The notes: generated by a model not told the origin, from the sequence alone. A stretch of DNA of 14,514 nucleotides from Deinococcus sp. (GCF_030523985.1 NZ_JAUNHK010000033.1:6340-20853), one strand, 5' to 3'; shown: positions 1 to 9,201, counted from the stretch's first letter. Translations and numbers: made by a program.

Positions 1-215
1 TCCTTGACGCGCATCAGGTGCAGCAGGCCCGGCTCCTCACCGGGGGCAAAGTCCACCAGCAGGTCAATGTCGGCGTTGGCCCCCGCCTCGCCCCGCGCCA
101 CGCTGCCGAACACCCGGACCCGCGTGACCCCGAGTGAGCGCCACTGCGCCTCGCCCTCCCGAATCAGCGCCGCCACCGACTGAAGGCGCAGATCAGGAAA
201 GAGGGGAGCGGACAT
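1..215 (-). CDS. MNT-type nucleotidyltransferase domain protein (partial, C-terminus off the window)
   Basis: This is the first 71 codons of a gene read leftward from an ATG at 215-213 and cut by the window edge. Residues about 33-56 carry the minimal nucleotidyltransferase signature: FGSVARGEA, then NADIDLLVDF. In this family the G-S motif and the D-x-D pair hold the nucleotide and metals. The protein is therefore a small polymerase-beta-fold nucleotidyltransferase of the kind usually paired with a HEPN protein in MNT/HEPN toxin-antitoxin modules, where the enzyme modifies its HEPN partner. A partner would have to lie beyond the left edge, because the gene to the right (ridA) is divergent and unrelated. 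The start is supported by a TACACT hexamer six bases upstream, matching the leaderless promoters of neighbouring genes. The domain call is firm; the toxin-antitoxin role is not shown. Confidence 0.85.
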   Translation of the reverse strand, partial: MSAPLFPDLRLQSVAALIREGEAQWRSLGVTRVRVFGSVARGEAGANADIDLLVDFAPGEEPGLLHLMRVK

Positions 216-221
216 GGGGAC

Positions 222-227
222 AGTGTA
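222..227 (-). promoter_or_regulatory. -10 element of the nucleotidyltransferase gene (leaderless)
   Basis: TACACT on the minus strand is followed by six bases (GTCCCC) and the ATG. The spacing puts the expected transcription start at or near the start codon. No clear -35 hexamer is seen. Confidence 0.5.
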
Positions 228-253
228 GTGGCCCGGCAGAAGGGCCGCGCCGC

Positions 254-259
254 TAGACT
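254..259 (+). promoter_or_regulatory. -10 element of ridA (leaderless)
   Basis: TAGACT lies six bases before the ATG of ridA. The same hexamer precedes the R3H gene and the response regulator in this window. No Shine-Dalgarno site lies between it and the start, which fits a leaderless transcript. Confidence 0.6.
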
Positions 260-265
260 GACCCC

Positions 266-646
266 ATGCGGCAGAACATCGGCAGCCAGTCGCCCTGGGA
301 AGACCTCGTGGGCTATTCGCGGGCGGTGCGGGTCGGGCAGGTGGTCCATGTGGCCGGAACCACCGCCACCGTGAACGGGCAGGTCGTGGGGGTCGGGGAC
401 GCCTACGAGCAGACCAGGGTGGCCCTCGACCTGATCGCCGGGGCGCTGGCCCAGGCGGGGGCGAGCCTGTCGGACGTGGTGCGGACCCGGCTGTACGTCA
501 CCGACATCTCGCGCTGGCAGGACATCGGGCGGGCGCACGGCGAGGTTTTCGGGGCTATCCGGCCCGCCGCGACGATGGTGCAGGTCGCTGCCCTGATCGA
601 CCCCGAACATCTGGTCGAAATCGAGGCCGAGGCGCTGCTGCCATGA
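266..646 (+). CDS. RidA family (YjgF/YER057c/UK114) protein
   Basis: The gene encodes 126 residues, the usual length for the RidA family of small trimeric proteins. Canonical members deaminate reactive enamine/imine intermediates made by PLP enzymes. The fold is recognisable throughout: YSRAVRVGQVVHVAGTT near residues 17-33, the helix with ALAQAGASLSDVVRTRLYVTD at 60-80, and the C-terminal IRPAATMVQVAAL at 98-110. Arg99 corresponds to the arginine that binds the substrate carboxylate in active members, and Glu120 is in the conserved VEIEAEAL tail. The N-terminus resembles the subgroup beginning with YSRAV rather than the strict RidA group, so the substrate is uncertain. The stop overlaps the acpS start by four bases (ATGA), so the two are translationally coupled and co-transcribed from the promoter at 254. 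Confidence 0.9.
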   Translation: MRQNIGSQSPWEDLVGYSRAVRVGQVVHVAGTTATVNGQVVGVGDAYEQTRVALDLIAGALAQAGASLSDVVRTRLYVTDISRWQDIGRAHGEVFGAIRPAATMVQVAALIDPEHLVEIEAEALLP

Positions 647-1044
647 TTGTCGCCGTCGGTCACGACCTGATCGAGATTGCCCGGATTCGCCGGATGCTGG
701 AACGCGAGGGCCAGCGGGCCGAACGGCTCTTTGCGCCCGGTGAACTGGCCTACGCCGCCCGCCTGAGCGACCCCGTGCCCAGCCTCGCCGCCCGCTTTGC
801 CGCCAAGGAAGCCTTTCAGAAGGTCTGGCCCCGGCCCCACGGCTGGCGCGACGTGTGGGTGGAGCGCGAGCGCACGCCAGGCGGCCCCTTTCCCTACGGC
901 CCGCCCGTGCTGGGCTTCTCTCCCGACATCCGCGATGAGATGACGCGGCGCGGCTGGCGGGCGCACCTGTCGCTGACGCACACCAAGGAACATGCCTCGG
1001 CGGTCGTGGTGCTGGAAGAAGTGGGGCTGACGGGGGAAGGATAG
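643..1044 (+). CDS. acpS: Holo-[acyl-carrier-protein] synthase
   Basis: AcpS transfers 4'-phosphopantetheine from coenzyme A to the conserved serine of acyl carrier protein in the cytoplasm, activating fatty acid synthesis. The 133-residue protein has the normal length and both signature regions. The N-terminal VGHDLIEIARIRRML includes Asp8, and RFAAKEAFQKVW includes Glu56; these are the expected Mg-binding residues, with Lys55 next to the second. The C-terminal SLTHTKEHASAVVV strand matches the SxSH-type motif of the family. The start overlaps the ridA stop, so it depends on ridA translation and has no promoter of its own that I can see. A weak G-rich hairpin straddles its stop codon. Pairing with ridA has no obvious pathway logic. 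Confidence 0.93.
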   Translation: MIVAVGHDLIEIARIRRMLEREGQRAERLFAPGELAYAARLSDPVPSLAARFAAKEAFQKVWPRPHGWRDVWVERERTPGGPFPYGPPVLGFSPDIRDEMTRRGWRAHLSLTHTKEHASAVVVLEEVGLTGEG

Positions 1045-1061
1045 AGGGTGGCTTCTCCCCC
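1032..1061 (+). terminator. Possible weak hairpin at the end of acpS
   Basis: A run of five G followed by AAG (1032-1039) can pair with CTTCTCCCCC (1052-1061), leaving a loop of about 12 bases that contains the TAG stop of acpS. The pairing has a two-base offset and no T-tract follows, so terminator function is only a suggestion. Confidence 0.25.
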
Positions 1062-1087
1062 GCCGGAAGACGCTGCACCCATGACGC

Positions 1088-1093
1088 TAGACT
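1088..1093 (+). promoter_or_regulatory. -10 element of the R3H gene (leaderless)
   Basis: TAGACT is followed by seven bases (GACGCGC) and the ATG at 1101. There is no Shine-Dalgarno site in the gap, and the arrangement is nearly identical to that before ridA. Confidence 0.6.
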
Positions 1094-1100
1094 GACGCGC

Positions 1101-1679
1101 ATGGACAACCGCACCAACCTGGACGACTACCTCGCGGGACTGGGCATCAGCGACGCCGACGAAAGCAACTTGCCGCCGCCTGCGCCGGAAGCCGCCGCGA
1201 CCCTGCCGCCGGGAGGCACCGAGGAAGACCCGCGTGCCGTGCTGGAACGCTTCTTGCACGAACTGGTGGCCCGGATAGACCCCGGTTTGCAGGTGCAGGT
1301 GCGCGAAACCGAGGACGCGCTGGAAGCCGACATCAGCGGGGAAAACGCGGCGCGGCTGGCCGGGCGCGACGGGCGCACGCTGGGGGCCATCGAGGTCATC
1401 GCCTACGCGGTGCTGACCAAGCGTGCCGGGCGCGGCGACCTGCGGGTGCGGGTGGACGTCGGCGGCTTCCGCAAGCGGCAGGCCGACACGCTGACCAAAC
1501 TGGCCGAGCGCCTCGCCATTCAGGTCGCCAAGAGCGGCGAAGCCCACGAACTTCAGCCCATGCCCGCCGCCGAGCGCCGCGTCATCCACATCGCCCTCAA
1601 GGAAAACCCCGACGTGATGAGCGAATCGGTGGGCGAGGGCGCGGCGCGGCGGCTGATTATCCGGCCCCGGCACGGCTGA
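1101..1679 (+). CDS. KH/R3H RNA-binding protein (Jag/KhpB-like)
   Basis: This 192-residue protein has the two C-terminal domains of the Jag/KhpB (EloR) family. A KH-like domain spans about residues 45-122, with the loop GRDGRTLGAIEVIAYAVL at 88-105. An R3H domain spans about 125-189, with the defining R-x3-H at Arg159-His163, followed by ALKENPDVMSESVGEG and RRLIIRP. Family members bind RNA with KhpA and affect cell elongation and division in Gram-positives. The short Jag-N domain of Firmicute homologues is absent; in its place the first 45 residues are acidic and Pro/Ala-rich, probably disordered. In many genomes jag sits next to yidC and rnpA, but here it stands alone between acpS and prmC with its own promoter, so its cellular role cannot be read from context. 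Confidence 0.85.
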   Translation: MDNRTNLDDYLAGLGISDADESNLPPPAPEAAATLPPGGTEEDPRAVLERFLHELVARIDPGLQVQVRETEDALEADISGENAARLAGRDGRTLGAIEVIAYAVLTKRAGRGDLRVRVDVGGFRKRQADTLTKLAERLAIQVAKSGEAHELQPMPAAERRVIHIALKENPDVMSESVGEGAARRLIIRPRHG

Positions 1680-1687
1680 GGAGACGG

Positions 1688-1744
1688 GAGGGGCGGGGAG
1701 TCTGGAGGCCGGGCCGAAGTGCCGACCCCGACTCCCCACCCCTC
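1688..1744 (+). terminator. Strong intergenic inverted repeat between the R3H gene and prmC
   Basis: The left arm GAGGGGCGGGGAGTC (1688-1702) pairs with the right arm GACTCCCCACCCCTC (1730-1744): 15 bp with one mismatch, around a 27-base loop. No T-tract follows. It starts nine bases after the R3H stop and ends five bases before the ATG of prmC, so it fills the intergenic space. It could be a terminator or attenuator, or an element protecting the 3' end. Its purine-rich arm resembles the hairpins at 6594, 9291 and 12141. Confidence 0.55.
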
Positions 1745-1748
1745 ACGG

Positions 1749-2603
1749 ATGCCTATGACCCTCCAAGACCTGCTCTCCCAGGCCACCGAACAGCTTCGGC
1801 GGGCGGGTGTCGCCTCTCCGGAAGTGGACGCCCGGCTGCTGCTCGAACATGCCCTGAACCTGAGCCGCACCGCTTTTTTGCTGCGCGGCCATGAGCAGAT
1901 CGCGCCCGAAGCCGGGGCCAGCGCCTGGACGCTGATTGAGCGGCGGGCGGCCCGTACACCCCTGCAACACCTGCTGGGTGAGGTGGACTGGGGCGGGGTG
2001 CGTCTCAAGACCGATGCCCGCGCCCTGATTCCGCGCCCGGAAACCGAGTGGCTGCTGCATCTGGTCATGGGGGACGTGCGGCGGCGGTGTCTGTCTGCTC
2101 CGGGCCTGTCTGCTGCGGGCCTACTGGACGTGGGCACCGGGACAGGAGCACTGGCGCTGGCCCTCAAAGCCGCTTTTCCCCAGGCGAACGTGACCGCAAG
2201 CGACCTCAGCGCCGACGCGCTGGCCCTGGCGCGTGAGAATGCCGCCCTCAACGGCCTGAGCGTGACCTTCGTGCAGGCCGACCTGCTCGCCGGGCTGGAC
2301 GGGCCGTTCGACCTCATCGTGTCCAATCCGCCGTACCTGCCCGACGCTGACCGTGAACAGGCCGACCCTGAAGTGCGCTGCGACCCCACGCTGGCGCTGT
2401 ATGCCGGGGCCGATGGCCTGGAACTCGCCCGCCCTTTGGCAGCGGAAGCGGCGGCGCGGCTCAGTCCTGGCGGCCTGCTGTGGCTCGAACTCGACCCGCG
2501 CAACGCCCCGACCTTCGCTGCCGAACTGAACGGGGCGGGCTGGGTAGCCGAGGTTCATGCCGATCTGGTTGGACGCGAACGGTTCATTCGGGCCACCCGC
2601 TAA
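1749..2603 (+). CDS. prmC: Peptide chain release factor N5-glutamine methyltransferase
   Basis: PrmC (HemK) uses S-adenosylmethionine to methylate the glutamine of the GGQ motif in RF1 and RF2, improving termination. The protein is 284 residues from this ATG. It has the N-terminal helical RF-binding domain (LLSQATEQLRRAGVASPEVDARLLLEH), the RPETEWLL segment, SAM-binding motif I LLDVGTGTGALALALK, and the catalytic NPPY in IVSNPPYLPDADREQADPEV. The start is uncertain. A GTG at 1719 in the same frame has a GGAGG ten bases upstream, but it lies inside the loop of the inverted repeat and would add a non-conserved Pro/Thr-rich leader. I prefer 1749, with 1755 also possible. An in-frame duplication just before motif I gives LSAPGLSAAG. 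Confidence 0.9.
   Translation: MPMTLQDLLSQATEQLRRAGVASPEVDARLLLEHALNLSRTAFLLRGHEQIAPEAGASAWTLIERRAARTPLQHLLGEVDWGGVRLKTDARALIPRPETEWLLHLVMGDVRRRCLSAPGLSAAGLLDVGTGTGALALALKAAFPQANVTASDLSADALALARENAALNGLSVTFVQADLLAGLDGPFDLIVSNPPYLPDADREQADPEVRCDPTLALYAGADGLELARPLAAEAAARLSPGGLLWLELDPRNAPTFAAELNGAGWVAEVHADLVGRERFIRATR
2091..2120 (+). repeat. 15-bp tandem duplication inside prmC
   Basis: CTGTCTGCTCCGGGC (2091-2105) is followed directly by CTGTCTGCTGCGGGC (2106-2120), with one mismatch. It is in frame and adds five residues (LSAPG then LSAAG) in the linker before the SAM-binding motif. Confidence 0.85.
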
Positions 2604-2609
2604 GAAACT

Positions 2610-2641
2610 CTGACATTTTCGTGTGTCCTGTGTCCTATCAT
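2610..2641 (+). promoter_or_regulatory. Possible sigma-70-type promoter of speA
   Basis: CTGACA (2610-2615) matches TTGACA at five of six bases, and TATCAT (2636-2641) matches TATAAT at five of six. The spacer is 20 bases, longer than ideal. The resulting leader would be about 80 bases, consistent with speA having a real Shine-Dalgarno site. A CGCACGGCG direct repeat (2654-2662 and 2692-2700) lies inside this leader. Confidence 0.35.
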
Positions 2642-2727
2642 GCTCGGCGGTTTCGCACGGCGTCCGTTGAGTGTCCGCACTCCGAACCCCGCGCACGGCG
2701 AGCCTACCTACCCTCAGGAGGAGCGCT

Positions 2728-4659
<1,932 letters not shown>

Positions 4660-4673
4660 ACCCTTTTTCCCCA

Positions 4674-4729
4674 TAGCCCCGGAAGCCCCTGTAGTTCTGA
4701 AAAGCAGGGCGCTTCCGGGGCTACTTTTT
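4674..4729 (+). terminator. Rho-independent terminator of speA
   Basis: The left arm (4674-4691, TAGCCCCGGAAGCCCCTG) pairs with 4705-4723 through 18 base pairs with a single bulged base, around a 13-base loop, and CTTTTT follows at 4724-4729. It begins 14 bases after the speA stop. The first three bases of the T side of the right arm also form the stop codon of the decayed minus-strand gene. Confidence 0.92.
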
Positions 4730-5033
4730 GCCCCTGCCCTCCTCTGCTCCGTACATCTTCTGAAGGCGCACGTAGTCCACCTTGGCGTTGTGCCGCCGGT
4801 CGAGCGGGATTTCGGCCACTTCGCGAATGTCCTGCAGGCGCGCCCAGGCGAGTGCCTCGGCCAGCGCGGGGTCGGGGTCGTCCTGCCACTCCACGCCAGG
4901 GAGACAGGGCGAAAGCGGCGGCGCTCAGGTAGATCGGTCCCGCTCAGACCCAGCCGCTCGCCAGCAGCAACGGTAAAACACCAGGCCGCAGCAGCGGAAA
5001 ACGCTCGGCCTGGTACTGCCACCAACGGGTCAC
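4721..5033 (-). pseudogene. Decayed gene with an internal stop and frameshift (membrane N-terminal piece plus RHNAK-type tail)
   Basis: Read leftward from a GTG at 5033-5031, the frame gives VTRWWQYQAERFPLLRPG and a hydrophobic stretch, then meets TGA at 4946-4944. The same frame continues with AGPIYLSAAAFALSP. A one-base shift then opens a good coding frame, VEWQDDPDPALAEALAW, ARLQDIREVAEIPLDRRH and NAKVDYVRLQKMYG, ending in TAG at 4723-4721. The first piece resembles, from memory, the RWW-YQ-ERFPL start of some UbiA-like membrane prenyltransferases. The tail, with RHNAK, resembles the C-terminus of some acyl-adenylate-forming enzymes. These may be two remnants rather than one gene, and sequencing error could account for part of the damage. 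It has no visible promoter of its own and lies downstream of the 74-residue membrane gene. Confidence 0.5.
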
Positions 5034-5062
5034 GGGCACCAGCGGTTCATGAGGGCGGAAGC

Positions 5063-5287
5063 TTAGCGCCGACGGCTCAGGCCCAAGCCCAGCAAAAAGC
5101 CGCCCAGGACAGCGACGGACGCACCCAGCACACTGTGGGGAATGGGGTTGGCGAAGTCGCGGCTCCGCAGGGCGGACACGGCAATCCACTGTTTCCAGAC
5201 CTCGAACTCGCTGTAGACGAAGATGCCGATGCCCACCAGCAGGGCGATGGTGCCGAGGACAGCGCTGACGCGGGAAAGAACGACCAT
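5063..5287 (-). CDS. Small two-helix membrane protein of unknown function
   Basis: The gene encodes 74 residues with two predicted membrane helices: about residues 5-25 (VLGTIALLVGIGIFVY) and 52-69 (HSVLGASVAVLGGFLLGLG). A polar loop, SEFEVWKQWIAVSALRSRDF, lies between them, and the C-terminus is the basic SRRR. With both ends probably cytoplasmic by the positive-inside rule, it would be a hairpin in the inner membrane. The start is supported by TACAAT six bases before the ATG, typical of leaderless genes here; the longer open frame upstream is not needed. I do not recognise the family. The remnant gene at 4721-5033 begins about 30 bases downstream and may once have been co-transcribed with it. 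Confidence 0.65.
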   Translation of the reverse strand: MVVLSRVSAVLGTIALLVGIGIFVYSEFEVWKQWIAVSALRSRDFANPIPHSVLGASVAVLGGFLLGLGLSRRR

Positions 5288-5293
5288 GCCCGA

Positions 5294-5299
5294 ATTGTA
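5294..5299 (-). promoter_or_regulatory. -10 element of the 74-residue membrane protein gene (leaderless)
   Basis: TACAAT on the minus strand is separated from the ATG by six bases (TCGGGC), with no ribosome binding site between. This hexamer is the best TATAAT match among the leaderless-type sites in the window. Confidence 0.6.
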
Positions 5300-5319
5300 G
5301 TTGTTCTGACGCTCTGCGC

Positions 5320-5355
5320 CCTTCAGCTTCTGTGAGGCCTTCAGCGTCCGTGAGG
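5320..5355. repeat. 18-bp tandem duplication spanning the end of the 162-residue gene
   Basis: CCTTCAGCTTCTGTGAGG (5320-5337) and CCTTCAGCGTCCGTGAGG (5338-5355) are adjacent and differ at two positions. Read on the minus strand, each encodes Pro-His-x-x-stop in the same frame. The last codons and the stop of the gene at 5341 are therefore duplicated just beyond its present end. Confidence 0.85.
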
Positions 5356-5829
5356 GGTCGCGTCCATCCAGGCGGTCAGGGCCACACTCAACCCGTCCGC
5401 GCCCGTCACGACCACCGGCACGTCCAGCGAGGCGGCGGCACTCGCGGCGACGCATTCGCCCGTGTCCTGACTGGCGGCACCGGCCCCCGTCCAGGCGGGA
5501 AATTCGCCGCCCTCGGCGTAGGCCGCGCCGCCCATGTCCTCGACCAGGGTCTGCGGCAGCGTGACCGCCGGGCCTGAAGCCAGCGCCCGCTCGGCGACCA
5601 CCAGCACGCCCCGGTACTGGCCTTCTCGCAGGCTGCCCAGCAGCGGGGTCACGCCCTCGTGAACCAGCAGGTCGACCGTGCCTTTGCCGTCTACAGCAGC
5701 GAGCGCGGCAGGCACGCCCGAGGCGAGGTGAGGTGGGGCCGCCACCAGCCAGCGGTGTCCTCCGGCCCGGCCCTCGAAGCAGGCGCGGGGAGAGCCGTAC
5801 ACGTCCGTCCAGGTGCGGGTGTGTTGCAT
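5341..5829 (-). CDS. Uncharacterised 162-residue protein
   Basis: I do not recognise this protein. From the ATG at 5829 it is 162 residues, soluble in appearance, and rich in Ala, Gly and Val with alternating hydrophobic strands (HRWLVAAPPHLASGVPAAL, GTVDLLVHEGVTPLL, YRGVLVVAERAL, VPVVVTGADGLSVALTAW), suggesting an alpha/beta fold. Only two cysteines are present and no metal or nucleotide motif is visible. The start is uncertain: an in-frame ATG at 5847 adds MPHHEP. I prefer 5829 because CATCAT, one base off TANNNT, sits six bases before it. It is divergent from the metallo-beta-lactamase gene, with about 100 bases between the starts. The 3' end carries an 18-bp tandem duplication that repeats the stop codon. 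Confidence 0.65.
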   Translation of the reverse strand: MQHTRTWTDVYGSPRACFEGRAGGHRWLVAAPPHLASGVPAALAAVDGKGTVDLLVHEGVTPLLGSLREGQYRGVLVVAERALASGPAVTLPQTLVEDMGGAAYAEGGEFPAWTGAGAASQDTGECVAASAAASLDVPVVVTGADGLSVALTAWMDATPHGR

Positions 5830-5915
5830 GGGTTCATGATGGGGCATGGCGGGCCGCAGGCACAACGCGGCGTTCCTGCGGCAGTGGCGGCGCGGTGCAG
5901 GATTTGCGTGCAAGC

Positions 5916-5921
5916 TATGCT
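5916..5921 (+). promoter_or_regulatory. -10 element of the metallo-beta-lactamase gene (leaderless)
   Basis: TATGCT is followed by seven bases (GCCGGGC) and the ATG at 5929, with no Shine-Dalgarno site. It decides this start over the long open frame that extends further upstream through the divergent gene. Confidence 0.55.
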
Positions 5922-5928
5922 GCCGGGC

Positions 5929-6579
5929 ATGACGCTTCCCCTTCCCCGGACGCACGGCCCGGTTCGGCTGTGGTCGGTGCCCACCGGCCCCCTTCAGGAA
6001 AATGCCCTGCTGGTCGCGGGCACACAGAACCAGGGCTTTCTGATCGACCCCGGCGACGACGCCGAGCGGCTGCTGGCCCTGATTCGCGAAACGGGCGTGC
6101 AGGTGCAGGCCATCCTGCTCACGCACGGGCATTTCGACCACATCGGGGCCGTCGAGCCGCTGCGGGCCGCGCTGGGCGTGCCAGTCTACCTGCACCCCGC
6201 CGACCTGCCGCTCTACCGCCTGGGCGAAGCCTCTGCCGGGCGCTGGAACCTGCCGTTCACCCAGCCGCGTGACCCCGAACACCCCATCGCGCAGGGGCAA
6301 ACCTTCACGGCAGGCGACCTGACCCTGACCGCCCGCGAATTGCCGGGCCACGCACCGGGCCACGTCATCTTCGTCGGAGACGGGTTCGTGGTGGCGGGCG
6401 ACACCCTTTTCGCAGGCGGGATCGGGCGCACCGACCTGCCCGGAGGCAACCACAACCAGCTCATGGAGGGCATCGGACGCGAACTGCTGACCCTGCCCGA
6501 CGACACCTCGGTCTACCCCGGTCACGGCGGCTGGACGACGGTGGGCCGCGAAAAGCGCAGCAATCCGTTTTTGGGTTGA
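5929..6579 (+). CDS. Metallo-beta-lactamase fold hydrolase, glyoxalase II-like
   Basis: This is a 216-residue binuclear-metal hydrolase of the small glyoxalase-II-like group (YcbL type), which in characterised members hydrolyses thioesters such as S-lactoylglutathione. The motif THGHFDH gives His66, His68, Asp70 and His71. The remaining ligands are His141 in LPGHAPGH, Asp158 in VVAGDTLFAGGIGRTDLPGG and His199 in YPGHGG, so the metal site is complete. The C-terminal substrate-binding domain of full glyoxalase II is missing, as in YcbL proteins. Deinococcus uses bacillithiol rather than glutathione, so the natural thiol substrate may differ. The start follows a leaderless-type promoter. The gene converges on the response regulator across a purine/pyrimidine hairpin. 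Confidence 0.88.
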   Translation: MTLPLPRTHGPVRLWSVPTGPLQENALLVAGTQNQGFLIDPGDDAERLLALIRETGVQVQAILLTHGHFDHIGAVEPLRAALGVPVYLHPADLPLYRLGEASAGRWNLPFTQPRDPEHPIAQGQTFTAGDLTLTARELPGHAPGHVIFVGDGFVVAGDTLFAGGIGRTDLPGGNHNQLMEGIGRELLTLPDDTSVYPGHGGWTTVGREKRSNPFLG

Positions 6580-6582
6580 GTG

Positions 6583-6640
6583 TTGAGGGTGAAGGGGAGA
6601 GGGTTTTTCCTCTTCACCCTCTCCCCTCCGCCCTTCTCAA
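6583..6640. terminator. Purine-rich hairpin between convergent genes
   Basis: A perfect 10-bp stem, GGGGAGAGGG (6594-6603) with CCCTCTCCCC (6617-6626), closes a 13-base loop. TTGAG (6583-6587) and CTCAA (6636-6640) pair as an outer arm. The structure fills the space between the metallo-hydrolase stop and the response regulator stop, and its outer arm overlaps the latter. It has no downstream T-tract on either strand. A shared bidirectional terminator is the natural reading but is not proven. Confidence 0.55.
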
Positions 6641-7671
6641 TCCCCGTCGATAGACCACCACGCCTCGCGCTGGGCGGCGAGGCGGGCGCGGGGGTCGCCG
6701 ATGGTATCGAGCACCCTGGCGAGGCCCTGCCAGTCCTGCTCGCTCATGGGGTCGATGCTCAGCGCCCGCTGGTGGAACTGCGCGGCTTCCTTGGGCTTGC
6801 CCGCCTCGGTGGAGGCGCGGGCGGCCAGGCCCAGCAGGCTCATCTGGGTCTGTTCCAGGCGGGCGCGAACGTCGTCCACCCACGGGCTGTCGGCTCCGGG
6901 CAGGAAGGTGCCGTACTGCCCGACGAGTTCCTTGAGTTCCTCGTAGCCCAGGCTGCCCGCTTCGGCCTGCTGCGCCAGCAGTTCGTAGCGCTGCACGTCG
7001 TATTCGGGGTTGAGGGTGCCTGCCAGCGCATACTTGCGGTTTTGTGACACCACGGCTTCGTTGTTCAGGCTCTTGCGCAGGCGGTGCAGCGTGGTGTGAA
7101 ACAGGCTGCTGGCCCGCGACTCGTCCTTTTCGGGCCACAGGGCTTCGGCGGCTTCCCAACTGGTGACTTCTTTGTGTTCGAGCAGGAAGAAAAACAGTTC
7201 GAGCGCCTTACGCGACACCCACGACACCTGCCCCCCCTGCCAGATGACCTGCGCGGTGCCCAGCGCCTTGGCCTGCGTGCCGCTCTCGGCCTGGGCGGTC
7301 AGCCCCACGCGGCGCAACCTGGCATCCACAGCGGTGGTCAGGTCGGCGGGGGTAAAGGGCTTGGGCAGGTAATCGTCGGCCCCCAGGTTCATGCCCCGGC
7401 GCACGTCGCTGCGTTCGGCGTGGCTGGAAAGGAGGATAAACGGCATGGCCGAGAGGTGGTCGTGGTCGCGCACCTGCTCCAGAAATTCCAGGCCCGTCAT
7501 GTAGGGCATCACCACGTCGCTGATGATGAGGTCGGGCACGAACACCTTGAGCAGGTCGAGTGCTTCGACAGGGTGGCTGCTGGTGCGAACCTCATGCCCG
7601 GCGCGACTGAGGATGACACTGATGAGCTTGACAATGGCAACGTCGTCGTCCACAACCAGAATGCGCGGCAT
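6637..7671 (-). CDS. Response regulator with SARP/BTAD-type output module
   Basis: The 344-residue protein has an intact receiver domain: acidic pocket VVDDD with Asp8-Asp10, phosphoacceptor Asp52 in IISDVVMP, Ser82 in ILLSSHAE, and Lys104 in YLPKPF. After a short linker, residues about 140-220 look like a winged helix of the SARP kind (ALELFFFLLEHKEVTSWEA, HTTLHRLRKSLNNE). Residues 225-344 look like a bacterial transcriptional activation (BTAD/TPR-like) domain (YELLAQQAEAG, QFHQRALSIDPMSEQDWQGL). It is therefore a phosphorylation-controlled DNA-binding regulator rather than an OmpR- or NarL-type one. No histidine kinase lies in the window, so it is an orphan here. TAGACT six bases before the ATG fixes the start. 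It is divergent from gatB, with 59 bases between the starts. Confidence 0.85.
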   Translation of the reverse strand: MPRILVVDDDVAIVKLISVILSRAGHEVRTSSHPVEALDLLKVFVPDLIISDVVMPYMTGLEFLEQVRDHDHLSAMPFILLSSHAERSDVRRGMNLGADDYLPKPFTPADLTTAVDARLRRVGLTAQAESGTQAKALGTAQVIWQGGQVSWVSRKALELFFFLLEHKEVTSWEAAEALWPEKDESRASSLFHTTLHRLRKSLNNEAVVSQNRKYALAGTLNPEYDVQRYELLAQQAEAGSLGYEELKELVGQYGTFLPGADSPWVDDVRARLEQTQMSLLGLAARASTEAGKPKEAAQFHQRALSIDPMSEQDWQGLARVLDTIGDPRARLAAQREAWWSIDGD

Positions 7672-7677
7672 GTTAAA

Positions 7678-7683
7678 AGTCTA
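7678..7683 (-). promoter_or_regulatory. -10 element of the response regulator gene (leaderless)
   Basis: TAGACT on the minus strand is separated from the ATG by six bases (TTTAAC). The same hexamer and spacing precede ridA. It lies 34 bases from the -10 of divergent gatB, so regulators bound here could affect both. Confidence 0.6.
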
Positions 7684-7717
7684 ACAGTTCTGCCGCCCCC
7701 TCTCCCCCCGCCCCCGC

Positions 7718-7723
7718 TATCCT
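7718..7723 (+). promoter_or_regulatory. -10 element of gatB (leaderless)
   Basis: TATCCT is followed by seven bases (GGGCGGC) and the ATG of gatB. Upstream is a C-rich stretch with no recognisable -35. Confidence 0.55.
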
Positions 7724-7730
7724 GGGCGGC

Positions 7731-9185
<1,455 letters not shown>

Positions 9186-9201
9186 AGGCCCGCGTAGTTC
9201 G

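Noticed and set aside
2671..2727. Longer N-terminus for SpeA
   Set aside because: The ATG at 2728 has a strong Shine-Dalgarno site at the right distance, and the added residues would be encoded by leader sequence without conservation.
5830..6525. Upstream extension of the minus-strand frame at 5341-5829 across the metallo-hydrolase gene
   Set aside because: The extension is antisense to a complete metallo-beta-lactamase protein and has no plausible promoter; the true start is at 5829 or 5847.
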